A stretch of 5,737 nt of DNA from JACQMJ01 sp964373495 (lineage in GTDB: Bacteria > Patescibacteriota > Minisyncoccia > Sungbacterales > SURF-37): the NCBI GenBank assembly GCA_964373495.1, contig CAYJUW010000045.1, forward strand, positions 1-5,737, given 5' to 3'. Shown here in pieces: positions 1 to 5,275 of this stretch (positions are counted from its first letter, which is position 1; each line of letters begins with the position of its first letter). Position numbers and translations under genes: made by a program. The notes under the pieces were generated by a model, which was given only the letters and a program-made list of their open reading frames with translations, was not told the DNA's origin and did no database searches.

Positions 1-11
1 TGCGCCTTCAT

Positions 12-32
12 CCTCGCCGCAGAGCGGCGAGG
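12..32. other. Perfect GC-rich hairpin near the window edge
   Basis: CCTCGCCGC (12-20) and GCGGCGAGG (24-32) form a perfect 9-bp stem with a 3-nt loop. It lies about 55 nt beyond the mreB relic in the minus-strand direction, so it could end minus-strand transcription from the murA-mreB cluster. Neither side carries a run of T, so a classical intrinsic terminator is not demonstrated. It could equally belong to a gene outside the window. The rest of 1-87 shows no gene I can support. Confidence 0.5.
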
Positions 33-87
33 TATTCGGCGCGGGCGGTAATAAAATTGTTAACAAACATGCCAGCCGCGAATTAGC

Positions 88-171
88 TCAGCGCTTTGCC
101 ATGATTGAACGTTGGTGCGCCCCAAGGCGCTCCAGCGCCATGCCCGTCCGCGGCCCATCATCCTTTGGCCA
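88..171 (-). pseudogene. Relic of an mreB 3' end (second copy of the MreB C-terminus)
   Basis: Read on the minus strand, codons from about 147 down to 88 encode TGMALERLGAHQRSIMAKR followed by TGA. The intact MreB encoded at 459-1466 ends TGIALEHLEVYKRSIMAKR followed by TAG. The two agree at 13 of 19 residues with no gap, and both end in RSIMAKR plus stop. By my count the DNA matches at 38 of 60 positions, and 12 of the 22 differences fall at third codon positions, so the copies probably diverged while both were translated. The match may continue as the 10-nt word TGGCCAAAGG (162-171, and 520-529 in mreB) after about 13 extra bases. Nothing MreB-like lies further upstream: that frame meets a stop at 187-189. 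No full paralogue is present, so I call this a relic. A 17-codon ORF starting at ATG 141 covers it but is unlikely to be a gene. Confidence 0.72.
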
Positions 172-427
172 TGCCGGCGTGGCGCTCTAGCCGTTCTATT
201 CGCTTGGCGTGCATCCGCAGTTCCATTTCCAGCGCAGTGACCGTCCGCAAGAGCGGGCCCATCGTAACGTTCAGGTCGTGGATGTCCTGTTGGATAAGAT
301 CAAGGCTGTCGGCGATGAGCCGGATATCCTGTTTCGTCGCCAGGCGCGACTCAAGGTCATCGAAACCGCGTTTTGTGATACGGGCCAACTCCTCAACTTG
401 CTCCTCAATGGATTTCTTCTTTGGCAT
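158..427 (-). CDS. Small coiled-coil protein of unknown function
   Basis: This encodes an 89-residue, highly charged, probably cytoplasmic protein with no signal peptide or membrane segment. After a basic start (MPKKKS), residues about 7-83 look almost entirely helical with heptad-like spacing of Ile/Leu/Val, for example near residues 7-18, 34-52 and 59-81. This suggests a parallel or antiparallel coiled coil. A TKQDI motif near residues 31-35 resembles small coiled-coil proteins common in Patescibacteria; that comparison is from memory. No catalytic motif is visible and I do not assign a function. The ATG at 427 is preferred. A TTG at 436 would add three residues and lies 14 nt after GGAGGT (456-451), so it cannot be excluded. 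The gene starts 31 nt after mreB ends and is probably co-transcribed with it. Its last residues (MAKG) coincide with the possible edge of the mreB relic, so its C-terminus may derive from mreB sequence (VAKG). Confidence 0.7.
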   Translation of the reverse strand: MPKKKSIEEQVEELARITKRGFDDLESRLATKQDIRLIADSLDLIQQDIHDLNVTMGPLLRTVTALEMELRMHAKRIERLERHAGMAKG

Positions 428-450
428 GGTGTGCAATACTGAAGCGGGCG

Positions 451-456
451 ACCTCC
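451..456 (-). promoter_or_regulatory. Shine-Dalgarno-like GGAGGT upstream of the small coiled-coil gene
   Basis: The minus strand reads GGAGGT from 456 to 451, the best anti-16S match seen next to any start in this window. It is 14 nt before a TTG (436) and 23 nt before the ATG (427), farther than the usual 5-9 nt. It either supports the TTG start or is fortuitous. Confidence 0.35.
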
Positions 457-458
457 GA

Positions 459-1466
459 CTATCGCTTGGCCATAATGCTCCGTTTATACACCTCCAAGTG
501 TTCTAAGGCAATGCCCGTGCCTTTGGCCACGCATAAAAGCGGGTCTTCGGCGATCTTGGCCGGAACGCCGATTTCGCGGTAGACCAGCTCGTCAATGTTG
601 CGCAACAGCGAGGTGCCGCCGGACATGACAATCCCCCGCTCCATGATGTCGGCGGCCAGCTCCGGCGGCGTGTCGGCCAGGACCCGCTTGATGGCCTGCA
701 CGATTTCGCGCAGCGGCTCGGCAATGGCCTCGGTGACCTCCGAGGAGTAGATGGTCACCGTTCGCGGCAGACCGGTCAGAAGGTCGCGGCCCTTAATGGG
801 CATGGAGACGTCCTCTTCGAGCGGGACCGCGCTCCCGATTTTTATTTTTATGTCCTCGGCGGTGCGATCGCCAATGGCCAGGTTGTAGTGCTTCTTGATG
901 TAGTCGGCAACGGCCTGGTCGAGCTTGTTCCCGGCGACTTTGACCGAGCTTGAAGCCACGATGCCGCCCAACGAGATGACGGCAATATCGGCCGTGCCGC
1001 CGCCGATGTCCACCACCATGTGCCCGGCCGGCTCGTTGATGGGGATGTTGGCGCCGATGGCCGCCAGCACCGGCTCCTTGACCACGTAGGCCGCTCGGGC
1101 CCCGGCCTTGGTCGCGGCCTCGACCACGGCCCGGCGCTCGGTCGAGGTCACGCCGGCCGGAACGCTGATCATGACCTCGGGCTTGATCAAGCGGATGCGC
1201 CCCGCGGTCTTGTCGATGAAGTAGCGGAGCATGGCCTCGGTCACGCGGTAGTCGGCAATGACGCCGTCTTTCAAAGGCCGGTAGGCAATGATCGTATCCG
1301 GCGTGCGGCCGATCATCTCTCTCGCCTCGTTGCCCACGGCCAAAATGCGGTTGTCGTCCACCGACACCGCGACCACCGAGGGCTCGTTGACCACCACCCC
1401 TTTTTGGGGCACAAAGACGAGGGTATTGGCCGTGCCGAGATCAATGCCGATTTTGCGGATGAACAT
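459..1466 (-). CDS. mreB: Rod-shape-determining protein MreB (bacterial actin)
   Basis: MreB is an ATP-binding actin homologue. It polymerises into membrane-associated filaments and positions the elongation machinery for peptidoglycan synthesis. The product has 335 residues, the normal length for the family. The actin-fold nucleotide motifs are all visible: phosphate-1 IDLGTANT (8-15), phosphate-2 DIGGGTAD (153-160), and the adenosine-binding ERGIVMSGGTSLL stretch (277-289). Family-typical segments EPVLAAIGA (131-139) and GNKLDQAVADYIKKHYNL (179-196) are also present. The ATG at 1466 puts the first motif at the usual distance from the N-terminus. An AGGG lies 12 nt upstream, at the end of the repeat array. 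The gene follows murA on the same strand after a 132-nt repeat-filled gap and precedes a small coiled-coil gene. mreC and mreD do not follow it here. Its 3' end is duplicated at 88-171. Confidence 0.97.
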   Translation of the reverse strand: MFIRKIGIDLGTANTLVFVPQKGVVVNEPSVVAVSVDDNRILAVGNEAREMIGRTPDTIIAYRPLKDGVIADYRVTEAMLRYFIDKTAGRIRLIKPEVMISVPAGVTSTERRAVVEAATKAGARAAYVVKEPVLAAIGANIPINEPAGHMVVDIGGGTADIAVISLGGIVASSSVKVAGNKLDQAVADYIKKHYNLAIGDRTAEDIKIKIGSAVPLEEDVSMPIKGRDLLTGLPRTVTIYSSEVTEAIAEPLREIVQAIKRVLADTPPELAADIMERGIVMSGGTSLLRNIDELVYREIGVPAKIAEDPLLCVAKGTGIALEHLEVYKRSIMAKR

Positions 1467-1479
1467 GATTTGCCGAAGC

Positions 1480-1603
1480 CCTAAATCCTAAGCCCTAAAT
1501 CCTAAACAAATTCAAAACTCAAATGCCCAAATCTAAAAGCCGTTTTACTCATTGGAGTTTTTGTCATTTGGATTTGTTTAGAACTTAGGGTTTAGAAATT
1601 AGG
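1480..1603. repeat. Foldback element of 7-nt-periodic repeats between murA and mreB
   Basis: The murA-mreB gap is almost entirely an imperfect inverted repeat with arms 1480-1523 and 1560-1603. By my base-by-base count 35 of 44 arm positions are complementary, including an unbroken 10-bp core (1502-1511 with 1572-1581). The arms are built from degenerate heptamers: CCTAAAT, CCTAAGC, CCTAAAT, CCTAAAC at 1480-1507, then A-rich units. The right arm from 1566 reads ATTTGGA, TTTGTTT, AGAACTT, AGGGTTT, AGAAATT, AGGAATT. Units 1480-1493 and 1494-1507 form a 14-nt tandem repeat with 13 of 14 identical. The right arm overlaps the murA stop codon, and the left arm ends 13 nt before the mreB start. Transcribed from murA, it would form a long hairpin in the mRNA. 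It shares exact words with the element at 5101-5275. Confidence 0.8.
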
Positions 1604-2897
1604 AATTTATCCGTTTGATATCCGCCCCCAGCGCCCGTATGCGCTCGTCAATCCGTTCGTAGCCCCGGTCAATGTGCTCCACCCCGCTGATCTCCGATAC
1701 GCCTTCGGCCATGAGCGCAGAGATGACGTGGGCCATGCCGGCGCGGATGTCCTGCATGACCATCTTCGTGCCGGCGAGGGGGGTCGCGCCCCGGATCAAG
1801 CAGGTATGATTATACCGATTGCCGTCAAAACGGCAAGGGACGGCGCCCAAGCAGGACGGGATGAGCGTGATGTCCGCGCCCATGCGGGCCAGGTCCTCGG
1901 TATAGTGGAAGCGGTCCTCGTATACGGTCTCGTGGATAATGGATTGCCCGCTTGCCTGAGTTAAGAGCACGGCATAGGGCTGCTGCCAGTCGGTCATAAA
2001 GCCGGGGTGGGTGTCGGTTTCAATATGGAGCGGCGCCAAGGACTTCTTTCGGTAAAAACGGATGCCGGAGGGCATGATGTCGTATTCTCCGCCGGTGCGG
2101 CGCAGGGAGTTTAAGAAGGTGATCAAATGCTCCTGCACGGCATCGGCCACGAAGATCTCGCCCTGTGTCGCCAGGGCCATGGTCGCGAAGGACGCGGCCT
2201 CGATCCGATCCGGAATCAGCCGGTGGGTTGTCCCGTGGAGCTCCTCGACGCCCTCGATGTAGCAGGCGCGGTCGGCTCCGAATTCAATGATCGCGCCCAT
2301 CTTTTGGAGCATCTTGACCATGTCCACGATCTCCGGCTCAACGGCGGCATTGGAGATGGTGGTCCGGCCGCGGGCCCGTACCGCGGCCAGGATGGCGTTT
2401 TCGGTCGCGCCGACGCTGGGGTAGGGCAGGGCGATCGCCGCGCCGTGCAGGCCTTGCGTGCTGGCGCGGAAGAGTTCGGGCGTGACCTCGAGCCGCGCGC
2501 CCAGCCGCTCGAGTGCCGTGATGTGGAAGTTGACCGGCCGGGGCCCGAGGTAATCCCCGCCCAAGGTCGGCACTTCGGCCCAGCCCACCCGCGCCAAGAG
2601 CGGTCCGATGGCCAAAATAGGGATGCGGTTTTTCCGCGAGAGCGCCTTCACCCGCGGGTTTAAAATCTCCGGCGTTTGAATGGTCAGCCGATCGCCGGAG
2701 CGCTCCACCCGGCTGCCGACGGCTCGGCAGAGCTCGACGACGATCTCCGTCTCGCCGATTTCGGGAACGTTCTCCAGCGTCACCGGCTCTGCCGTCAGCA
2801 GAGACGCGATCAGGAGCTTATTAACGGAGTTTTTGGCACCGGCCAGGCGCACCGTGCCCGAAAGCGGTTTTCCGCCCGTGATCACAAGCGTTTCCAT
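1599..2897 (-). CDS. murA: UDP-N-acetylglucosamine 1-carboxyvinyltransferase (MurA) with Asp at position 115
   Basis: MurA transfers enolpyruvate from PEP to UDP-GlcNAc in the cytoplasm, the first committed step of peptidoglycan precursor synthesis. The product has 432 residues, slightly longer than E. coli MurA (419). Key residues fall at E. coli numbering: Lys22-Asn23 (AKNS), Arg91 (KNRIP) and Arg120 in the loop GGDYLGPRPVNFH (113-125). The general-base region reads FMTDWQQP, with Asp303 probably equivalent to E. coli Asp305. The C-terminal HIDRGYERIDERIRALGA signature (408-425) carries the Arg equivalent to E. coli Arg397. The loop residue that is Cys115 in most MurAs is Asp here (codon GAT, complement of 2553-2555). 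Natural Asp variants, as in Mycobacterium and Chlamydia, are active but not alkylated by fosfomycin. The ATG at 2897 gives the standard N-terminus. No good Shine-Dalgarno is seen, only GGGG 12 nt upstream. It is first in a minus-strand cluster with mreB. Confidence 0.97.
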   Translation of the reverse strand: METLVITGGKPLSGTVRLAGAKNSVNKLLIASLLTAEPVTLENVPEIGETEIVVELCRAVGSRVERSGDRLTIQTPEILNPRVKALSRKNRIPILAIGPLLARVGWAEVPTLGGDYLGPRPVNFHITALERLGARLEVTPELFRASTQGLHGAAIALPYPSVGATENAILAAVRARGRTTISNAAVEPEIVDMVKMLQKMGAIIEFGADRACYIEGVEELHGTTHRLIPDRIEAASFATMALATQGEIFVADAVQEHLITFLNSLRRTGGEYDIMPSGIRFYRKKSLAPLHIETDTHPGFMTDWQQPYAVLLTQASGQSIIHETVYEDRFHYTEDLARMGADITLIPSCLGAVPCRFDGNRYNHTCLIRGATPLAGTKMVMQDIRAGMAHVISALMAEGVSEISGVEHIDRGYERIDERIRALGADIKRINS

Positions 2898-3027
2898 TGG
2901 GTTATGGTACCCCGGCGCTGGGCTTGCCCTCCCATTGACTATTTTTAACAGTTATTGCATTCAAAATTTCCGGCTGCCCGGCTCCCATCCTTTCCTTTTC
3001 TCTACGACTACGATACAACTTAGCTAT
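2898..3027. promoter_or_regulatory. Divergent intergenic region between murA and the PEGA gene
   Basis: These 130 bases separate two divergent starts and should hold promoters for both. The central part (about 2934-2970) is AT-rich, and TTGACT at 2935-2940 resembles a -35 box for the plus strand. No convincing -10 lies 16-18 nt beyond it. On the minus strand TTGAAT followed by an A/T-rich stretch is similarly incomplete. Neither gene has a strong ribosome binding site here. Unlike the other spacers, this one contains no heptamer array or long inverted repeat. Confidence 0.4.
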
Positions 3028-4422
3028 ATGCCCGCCCTTGAGAAACCCTTGCGCCGCAAAATTTTCTACCTGATGGTAGCGCTCTTTGGGGTCGTCGCCC
3101 CCCTCATCGTCCTCTACTCCCAGGGCTATATCGTGGACTTCAAGAGCCGCGGGTTTGTTTCCACCGGCGGCATCTTCGTCAAAACCTCGCAGCCCGGCGC
3201 GCGGGTTTTGGTGGACGCCGAACGCTCCGGCGAGACGTCCTTCATCTCTCATGGCGCCTTGGTCACGAACCTCCTGCCCAAGCGCTACACCGTGCGCGTG
3301 GAAAAGGACGGCTTCCAGCCGTGGTCCAAGGTGGTACGCGTCTCTGATCAGGAGGTGCTCGAATTCCGGAACGTCTTTCTCCCTCCGGCTTCAATCACGC
3401 CGACGGCCGTGTTCCGCACGCCCCGAAACCTGCCGGCCCGCCTCGTGGCCCTCGAAGGTCGAAGCGAGGTGGCGGTTGAATCCGGAAGGGCGGATCAGCC
3501 GACGAGCGTGTTCATCGTGGATCTGGAGGAACGATTGGCGCGGATAAACATTCCCCGCGTCAGCCGCTGGTTTTGGGATGCGGCCGCGCAGCAGTTTGTC
3601 ATCGGCCGCGCCAGCGACGGACAATTACACTGGAGCCGCCTGGCCTGGAGCCCGGACGGCGCGGCTAAGGAGGAGCCGGTCGCCTTCCGCGGTTTGCCGG
3701 CCGGCTTCTCGGCCGAACGCATTCAGCCCCATCCCCGCGATCCTGGAGAATTTTACTTTTCCGCCGGCGGCGCGCTTTTTCTCCAGAGCCGATCCAGCGT
3801 CCCCATTCCCATTGCCGAACAGCTCCACGCCTATGCCGTGACCCGCGAGCACATCTACTTCGTCAGTAAGAACGGTTTCTTCGTGGAGTCGGACCTGAAC
3901 GGGCAGAGTACCAAGATCCTCGGCCGGAAGGGCCTCTTCCTTGACGCGGATCAGCCGGCGCGTATCATCGCCTCGCCCGATGGGGACGTCGCCGTATTGG
4001 ATTCAGCCGGCGGTCTCTTCCTGTATCAGCCGGCGTACGATCAGGAACTCCAGTTGATTTCCGGGAATGTCCGCGGCATTGATTTTTCGGCCAATGGCGA
4101 CCGGGCGCTCTTCTGGGATGAGCACCGGTTTTGGATCTACTGGCTCAAGGATAACGCCGAGCAGCCCTTTGACCTCCGCCGCACCAAGAAACCGGTCTTC
4201 TCTACCGAGGCGCCCATTCTCCAGGCCTCTCTCGATGTGAAGGGAACGCATATCTTGTACGCCACGAAGGACGGCATCCGTATGAGCGAGGTGGATGATC
4301 GCGGCGGGGTGAATGCCTACACCCTCGTGGCCGAGCCGGTCAGCACCTTTGCGCTCGACAAGCAGGAGCTCGCCCTCTACTGGCTCCGAGGCCCCCTGCT
4401 TTTCCGGGCAAACCTGAAGTGA
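3028..4422 (+). CDS. Membrane-anchored PEGA-domain protein with beta-propeller-like C-terminal region
   Basis: This encodes a 464-residue protein. A short basic N-terminus (KPLRRK) precedes a single hydrophobic helix at about 13-31, so the rest most likely faces the outside of the membrane (type II orientation, inferred from positive-inside). Residues about 45-120 match the PEGA pattern: GGIFVKTSQPGARVLVDAE, then NLLPKRYTVRVEKDGFQPW (81-99). Such domains are thought to bind surface structures. The remainder (about 125-464) has repeated short strands with turns such as WSPDG (207-211), ASPDGD (315-320), FSANGD (353-358) and LDVKGTHILYATKDG (402-416), as in WD40/TolB-like propellers. No catalytic residues are evident. 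The ATG at 3028 is chosen because the membrane helix follows it directly. In-frame upstream starts from 2680 overlap murA in antisense and lack plausible protein sequence. No Shine-Dalgarno is visible. The gene is divergent from murA and convergent with rpsI. Confidence 0.85.
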   Translation: MPALEKPLRRKIFYLMVALFGVVAPLIVLYSQGYIVDFKSRGFVSTGGIFVKTSQPGARVLVDAERSGETSFISHGALVTNLLPKRYTVRVEKDGFQPWSKVVRVSDQEVLEFRNVFLPPASITPTAVFRTPRNLPARLVALEGRSEVAVESGRADQPTSVFIVDLEERLARINIPRVSRWFWDAAAQQFVIGRASDGQLHWSRLAWSPDGAAKEEPVAFRGLPAGFSAERIQPHPRDPGEFYFSAGGALFLQSRSSVPIPIAEQLHAYAVTREHIYFVSKNGFFVESDLNGQSTKILGRKGLFLDADQPARIIASPDGDVAVLDSAGGLFLYQPAYDQELQLISGNVRGIDFSANGDRALFWDEHRFWIYWLKDNAEQPFDLRRTKKPVFSTEAPILQASLDVKGTHILYATKDGIRMSEVDDRGGVNAYTLVAEPVSTFALDKQELALYWLRGPLLFRANLK

Positions 4423-4435
4423 GTGGCAGCCGATC

Positions 4436-4463
4436 AGCAATAAACAATTAGCAGTAAGCAACG
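4436..4463. repeat. Short 7-nt-periodic degenerate array after the PEGA gene
   Basis: Four consecutive heptamers, AGCAATA, AACAATT, AGCAGTA and AGCAACG, lie between the PEGA stop codon and the GC hairpin. They share the pattern A(G/A)CA(A/G) followed by two variable bases. The period matches the larger arrays at 1480-1603 and 5101-5275, but the unit sequence differs and there is no inverted partner. Confidence 0.5.
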
Positions 4464-4470
4464 TAGTATA

Positions 4471-4494
4471 CCGCCCCGATGTCCATCGGGGCGG
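4471..4494. terminator. Rho-independent-type hairpin, probably bidirectional, between convergent genes
   Basis: CCGCCCCGAT (4471-4480) and ATCGGGGCGG (4485-4494) form a perfect 10-bp, mostly G-C stem with a GTCC tetraloop. It lies 48 nt after the PEGA stop codon and 39 nt after the rpsI stop codon, the expected place for a shared terminator of convergent units. The plus strand continues TTTGGGGTT, a short T tract. The minus strand continues TATACTACG with no T run, so termination should be better for the plus-strand gene. Confidence 0.8.
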
Positions 4495-4533
4495 TTTGGG
4501 GTTAGCGCGTTGTCTACCTCCTGGGGCGCTATC

Positions 4534-5085
4534 CTACCGTTTGGCCCATTGTGGGGCCCGGCGCGCGCCTTTCAGGCCGAATTTCTTGCGCTCCTTCATG
4601 CGCGGGTCGCGGGTCAGGAAGCCGGCCCTCTTCAGGCGTTTCCTAAAATCCGGGTTAAAGAGGACCAGGGCCCGGGCCGTGCCGTGGCGGATGGCTTCGG
4701 CCTGGGCATGCAGGCCGCCGCCGGAGACATGAGCCGATACCCGGAAGCGGTCGGTGGATTTCATGATGTCAACGGCTTCGGAGGCAATGTGCTGGAGACG
4801 CGGATACCGGAAGTACTCCGCGAGGGGCTTTACATTCACGGCCATGCTCTTCTCGCCGCGGGTGAAGAGGCGCACCCGGGCGACTGCGGTTTTCCTGCGG
4901 CCTACCGCTTCCCAGTAGTGCTCCGGGGTCTTTTCCCGGGTTGCCGTTTTGACCGGAACGGTTGGCTTCGGCGCGCGTTCAACGACTTCCGGCGCTGAGG
5001 CACCGGCGGCTGCTTCCTTCTTTGCCGCCTTTTTGATGGGGGTCTTTTTCGCGGCCCGTTTTGTGGCTGGCTTCTGGGGAGGCAT
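4534..5085 (-). CDS. rpsI: 30S ribosomal protein S9 with Lys/Ala/Pro-rich N-terminal extension
   Basis: S9 binds the 16S rRNA head, and its basic C-terminal tail reaches the P-site tRNA. The 183-residue product has a conserved core at about 57-183, about 127 residues and typical of S9. Landmarks are EAVGRRKTAVARVRLF (59-74), SGGGLHAQAEAIRHGTARAL (121-140) and GFLTRDPRMKERKKFG (155-170), ending in ARRAPQWAKR. The tail finishes in Lys-Arg as expected. The first ~54 residues are a low-complexity basic extension (MPPQKPATKRAAKK..., later VERAPKPTVPVK) absent from most bacterial S9s. The ATG at 5085 is preferred. A start at 5142 would add residues (including CLGFRASYLRF) encoded by the repeat array, which is not ribosomal-like. 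AAGG lies 12 nt upstream. The gene follows rplM after 196 nt, much more than the short spacer usual for this pair. Confidence 0.96.
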   Translation of the reverse strand: MPPQKPATKRAAKKTPIKKAAKKEAAAGASAPEVVERAPKPTVPVKTATREKTPEHYWEAVGRRKTAVARVRLFTRGEKSMAVNVKPLAEYFRYPRLQHIASEAVDIMKSTDRFRVSAHVSGGGLHAQAEAIRHGTARALVLFNPDFRKRLKRAGFLTRDPRMKERKKFGLKGARRAPQWAKR

Positions 5086-5100
5086 CGTGTGTTCAAACCT

Positions 5101-5275
5101 TAAATACGAAGCACGAAATCCTAAACATAAGTTAATTGTCAATTTTCAATGGCCAATTTTCAATGCTTCAATTTTTAACTGTATTCGTAATTGAAAATTG
5201 GGTAATTGGAGTTTGATTGATGATTGAAAATTGATAATTGATAATTTTTGGGATTTGTTTCTGATTTCGAATTTA
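5101..5275. repeat. Foldback element of 7-nt-periodic repeats between rplM and rpsI
   Basis: This AT-rich spacer is a nested, collinear inverted repeat. From outside inward, TAAATACGAA (5101-5110) pairs with TTCGAATTTA (5266-5275), 9 of 10. AAATCCTAAA (5116-5125) pairs with TTTGGGATTT (5247-5256), 9 of 10. AATTGTCAATTTTCAAT (5134-5150) pairs with 5223-5239, 16 of 17. CAATTTTCAAT (5154-5164) pairs perfectly with 5190-5200. The sequence has a 7-nt period: CAATTTT, CAATGGC, CAATTTT, CAATGCT (5140-5167) and GATTGAT, GATTGAA, AATTGAT, AATTGAT, AATTTTT (5215-5249). It shares AAATCCTAAACA and GGATTTGTTT exactly with the murA-mreB element. It contains no ORF of its own and would form a long hairpin in the rplM-rpsI transcript. 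Confidence 0.8.

Noticed and set aside
57..66. TTGTTAACAA palindrome as an operator
   Set aside because: A single 10-nt AT-rich palindrome with no second site and no promoter nearby is not enough to call a regulatory site.
2..190. Plus-strand open frame from the window edge to a stop at 188-190, possibly the end of an upstream gene
   Set aside because: It overlaps the mreB relic and the end of the coiled-coil gene in antisense and shows no recognisable family. The minus-strand reading has a direct match to MreB.
1020..1484. Plus-strand ORF of 154 codons opposite mreB, and similar ORFs opposite murA (2127-2663)
   Set aside because: These are antisense shadows rich in Gly/Arg/His/Asp, as expected from GC-rich coding DNA on the other strand. 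The minus-strand products are unmistakable MreB and MurA.
1480..1507. Telomere-type repeat (CCCTAAA) suggesting eukaryotic DNA or a chromosome end
   Set aside because: There are only four degenerate units, located between two bacterial genes and mirrored by an inverted arm. Nothing else in the window is eukaryotic.
2680..3027. In-frame extension of the PEGA gene upstream to 2680 (580 codons in total)
   Set aside because: The extension runs antisense to the murA 5' end, has no resemblance to a domain, and places the membrane helix far from the N-terminus. The ATG at 3028 directly precedes a standard basic-plus-hydrophobic start.
4503..4531. TAGCGC/GCGCTA inverted pair just after the rpsI stop as a terminator
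   Set aside because: It has a 6-bp stem with a 17-nt loop and no T tract. The much stronger hairpin at 4471-4494 is the better candidate.
5137..5142. TTGACA on the minus strand inside the rplM-rpsI spacer as a -35 box for rpsI
   Set aside because: The hexamer is perfect, but 16-18 nt downstream there is only ATTTCG-like sequence, not a -10. It arises naturally from the CAATTTT-type repeat words.
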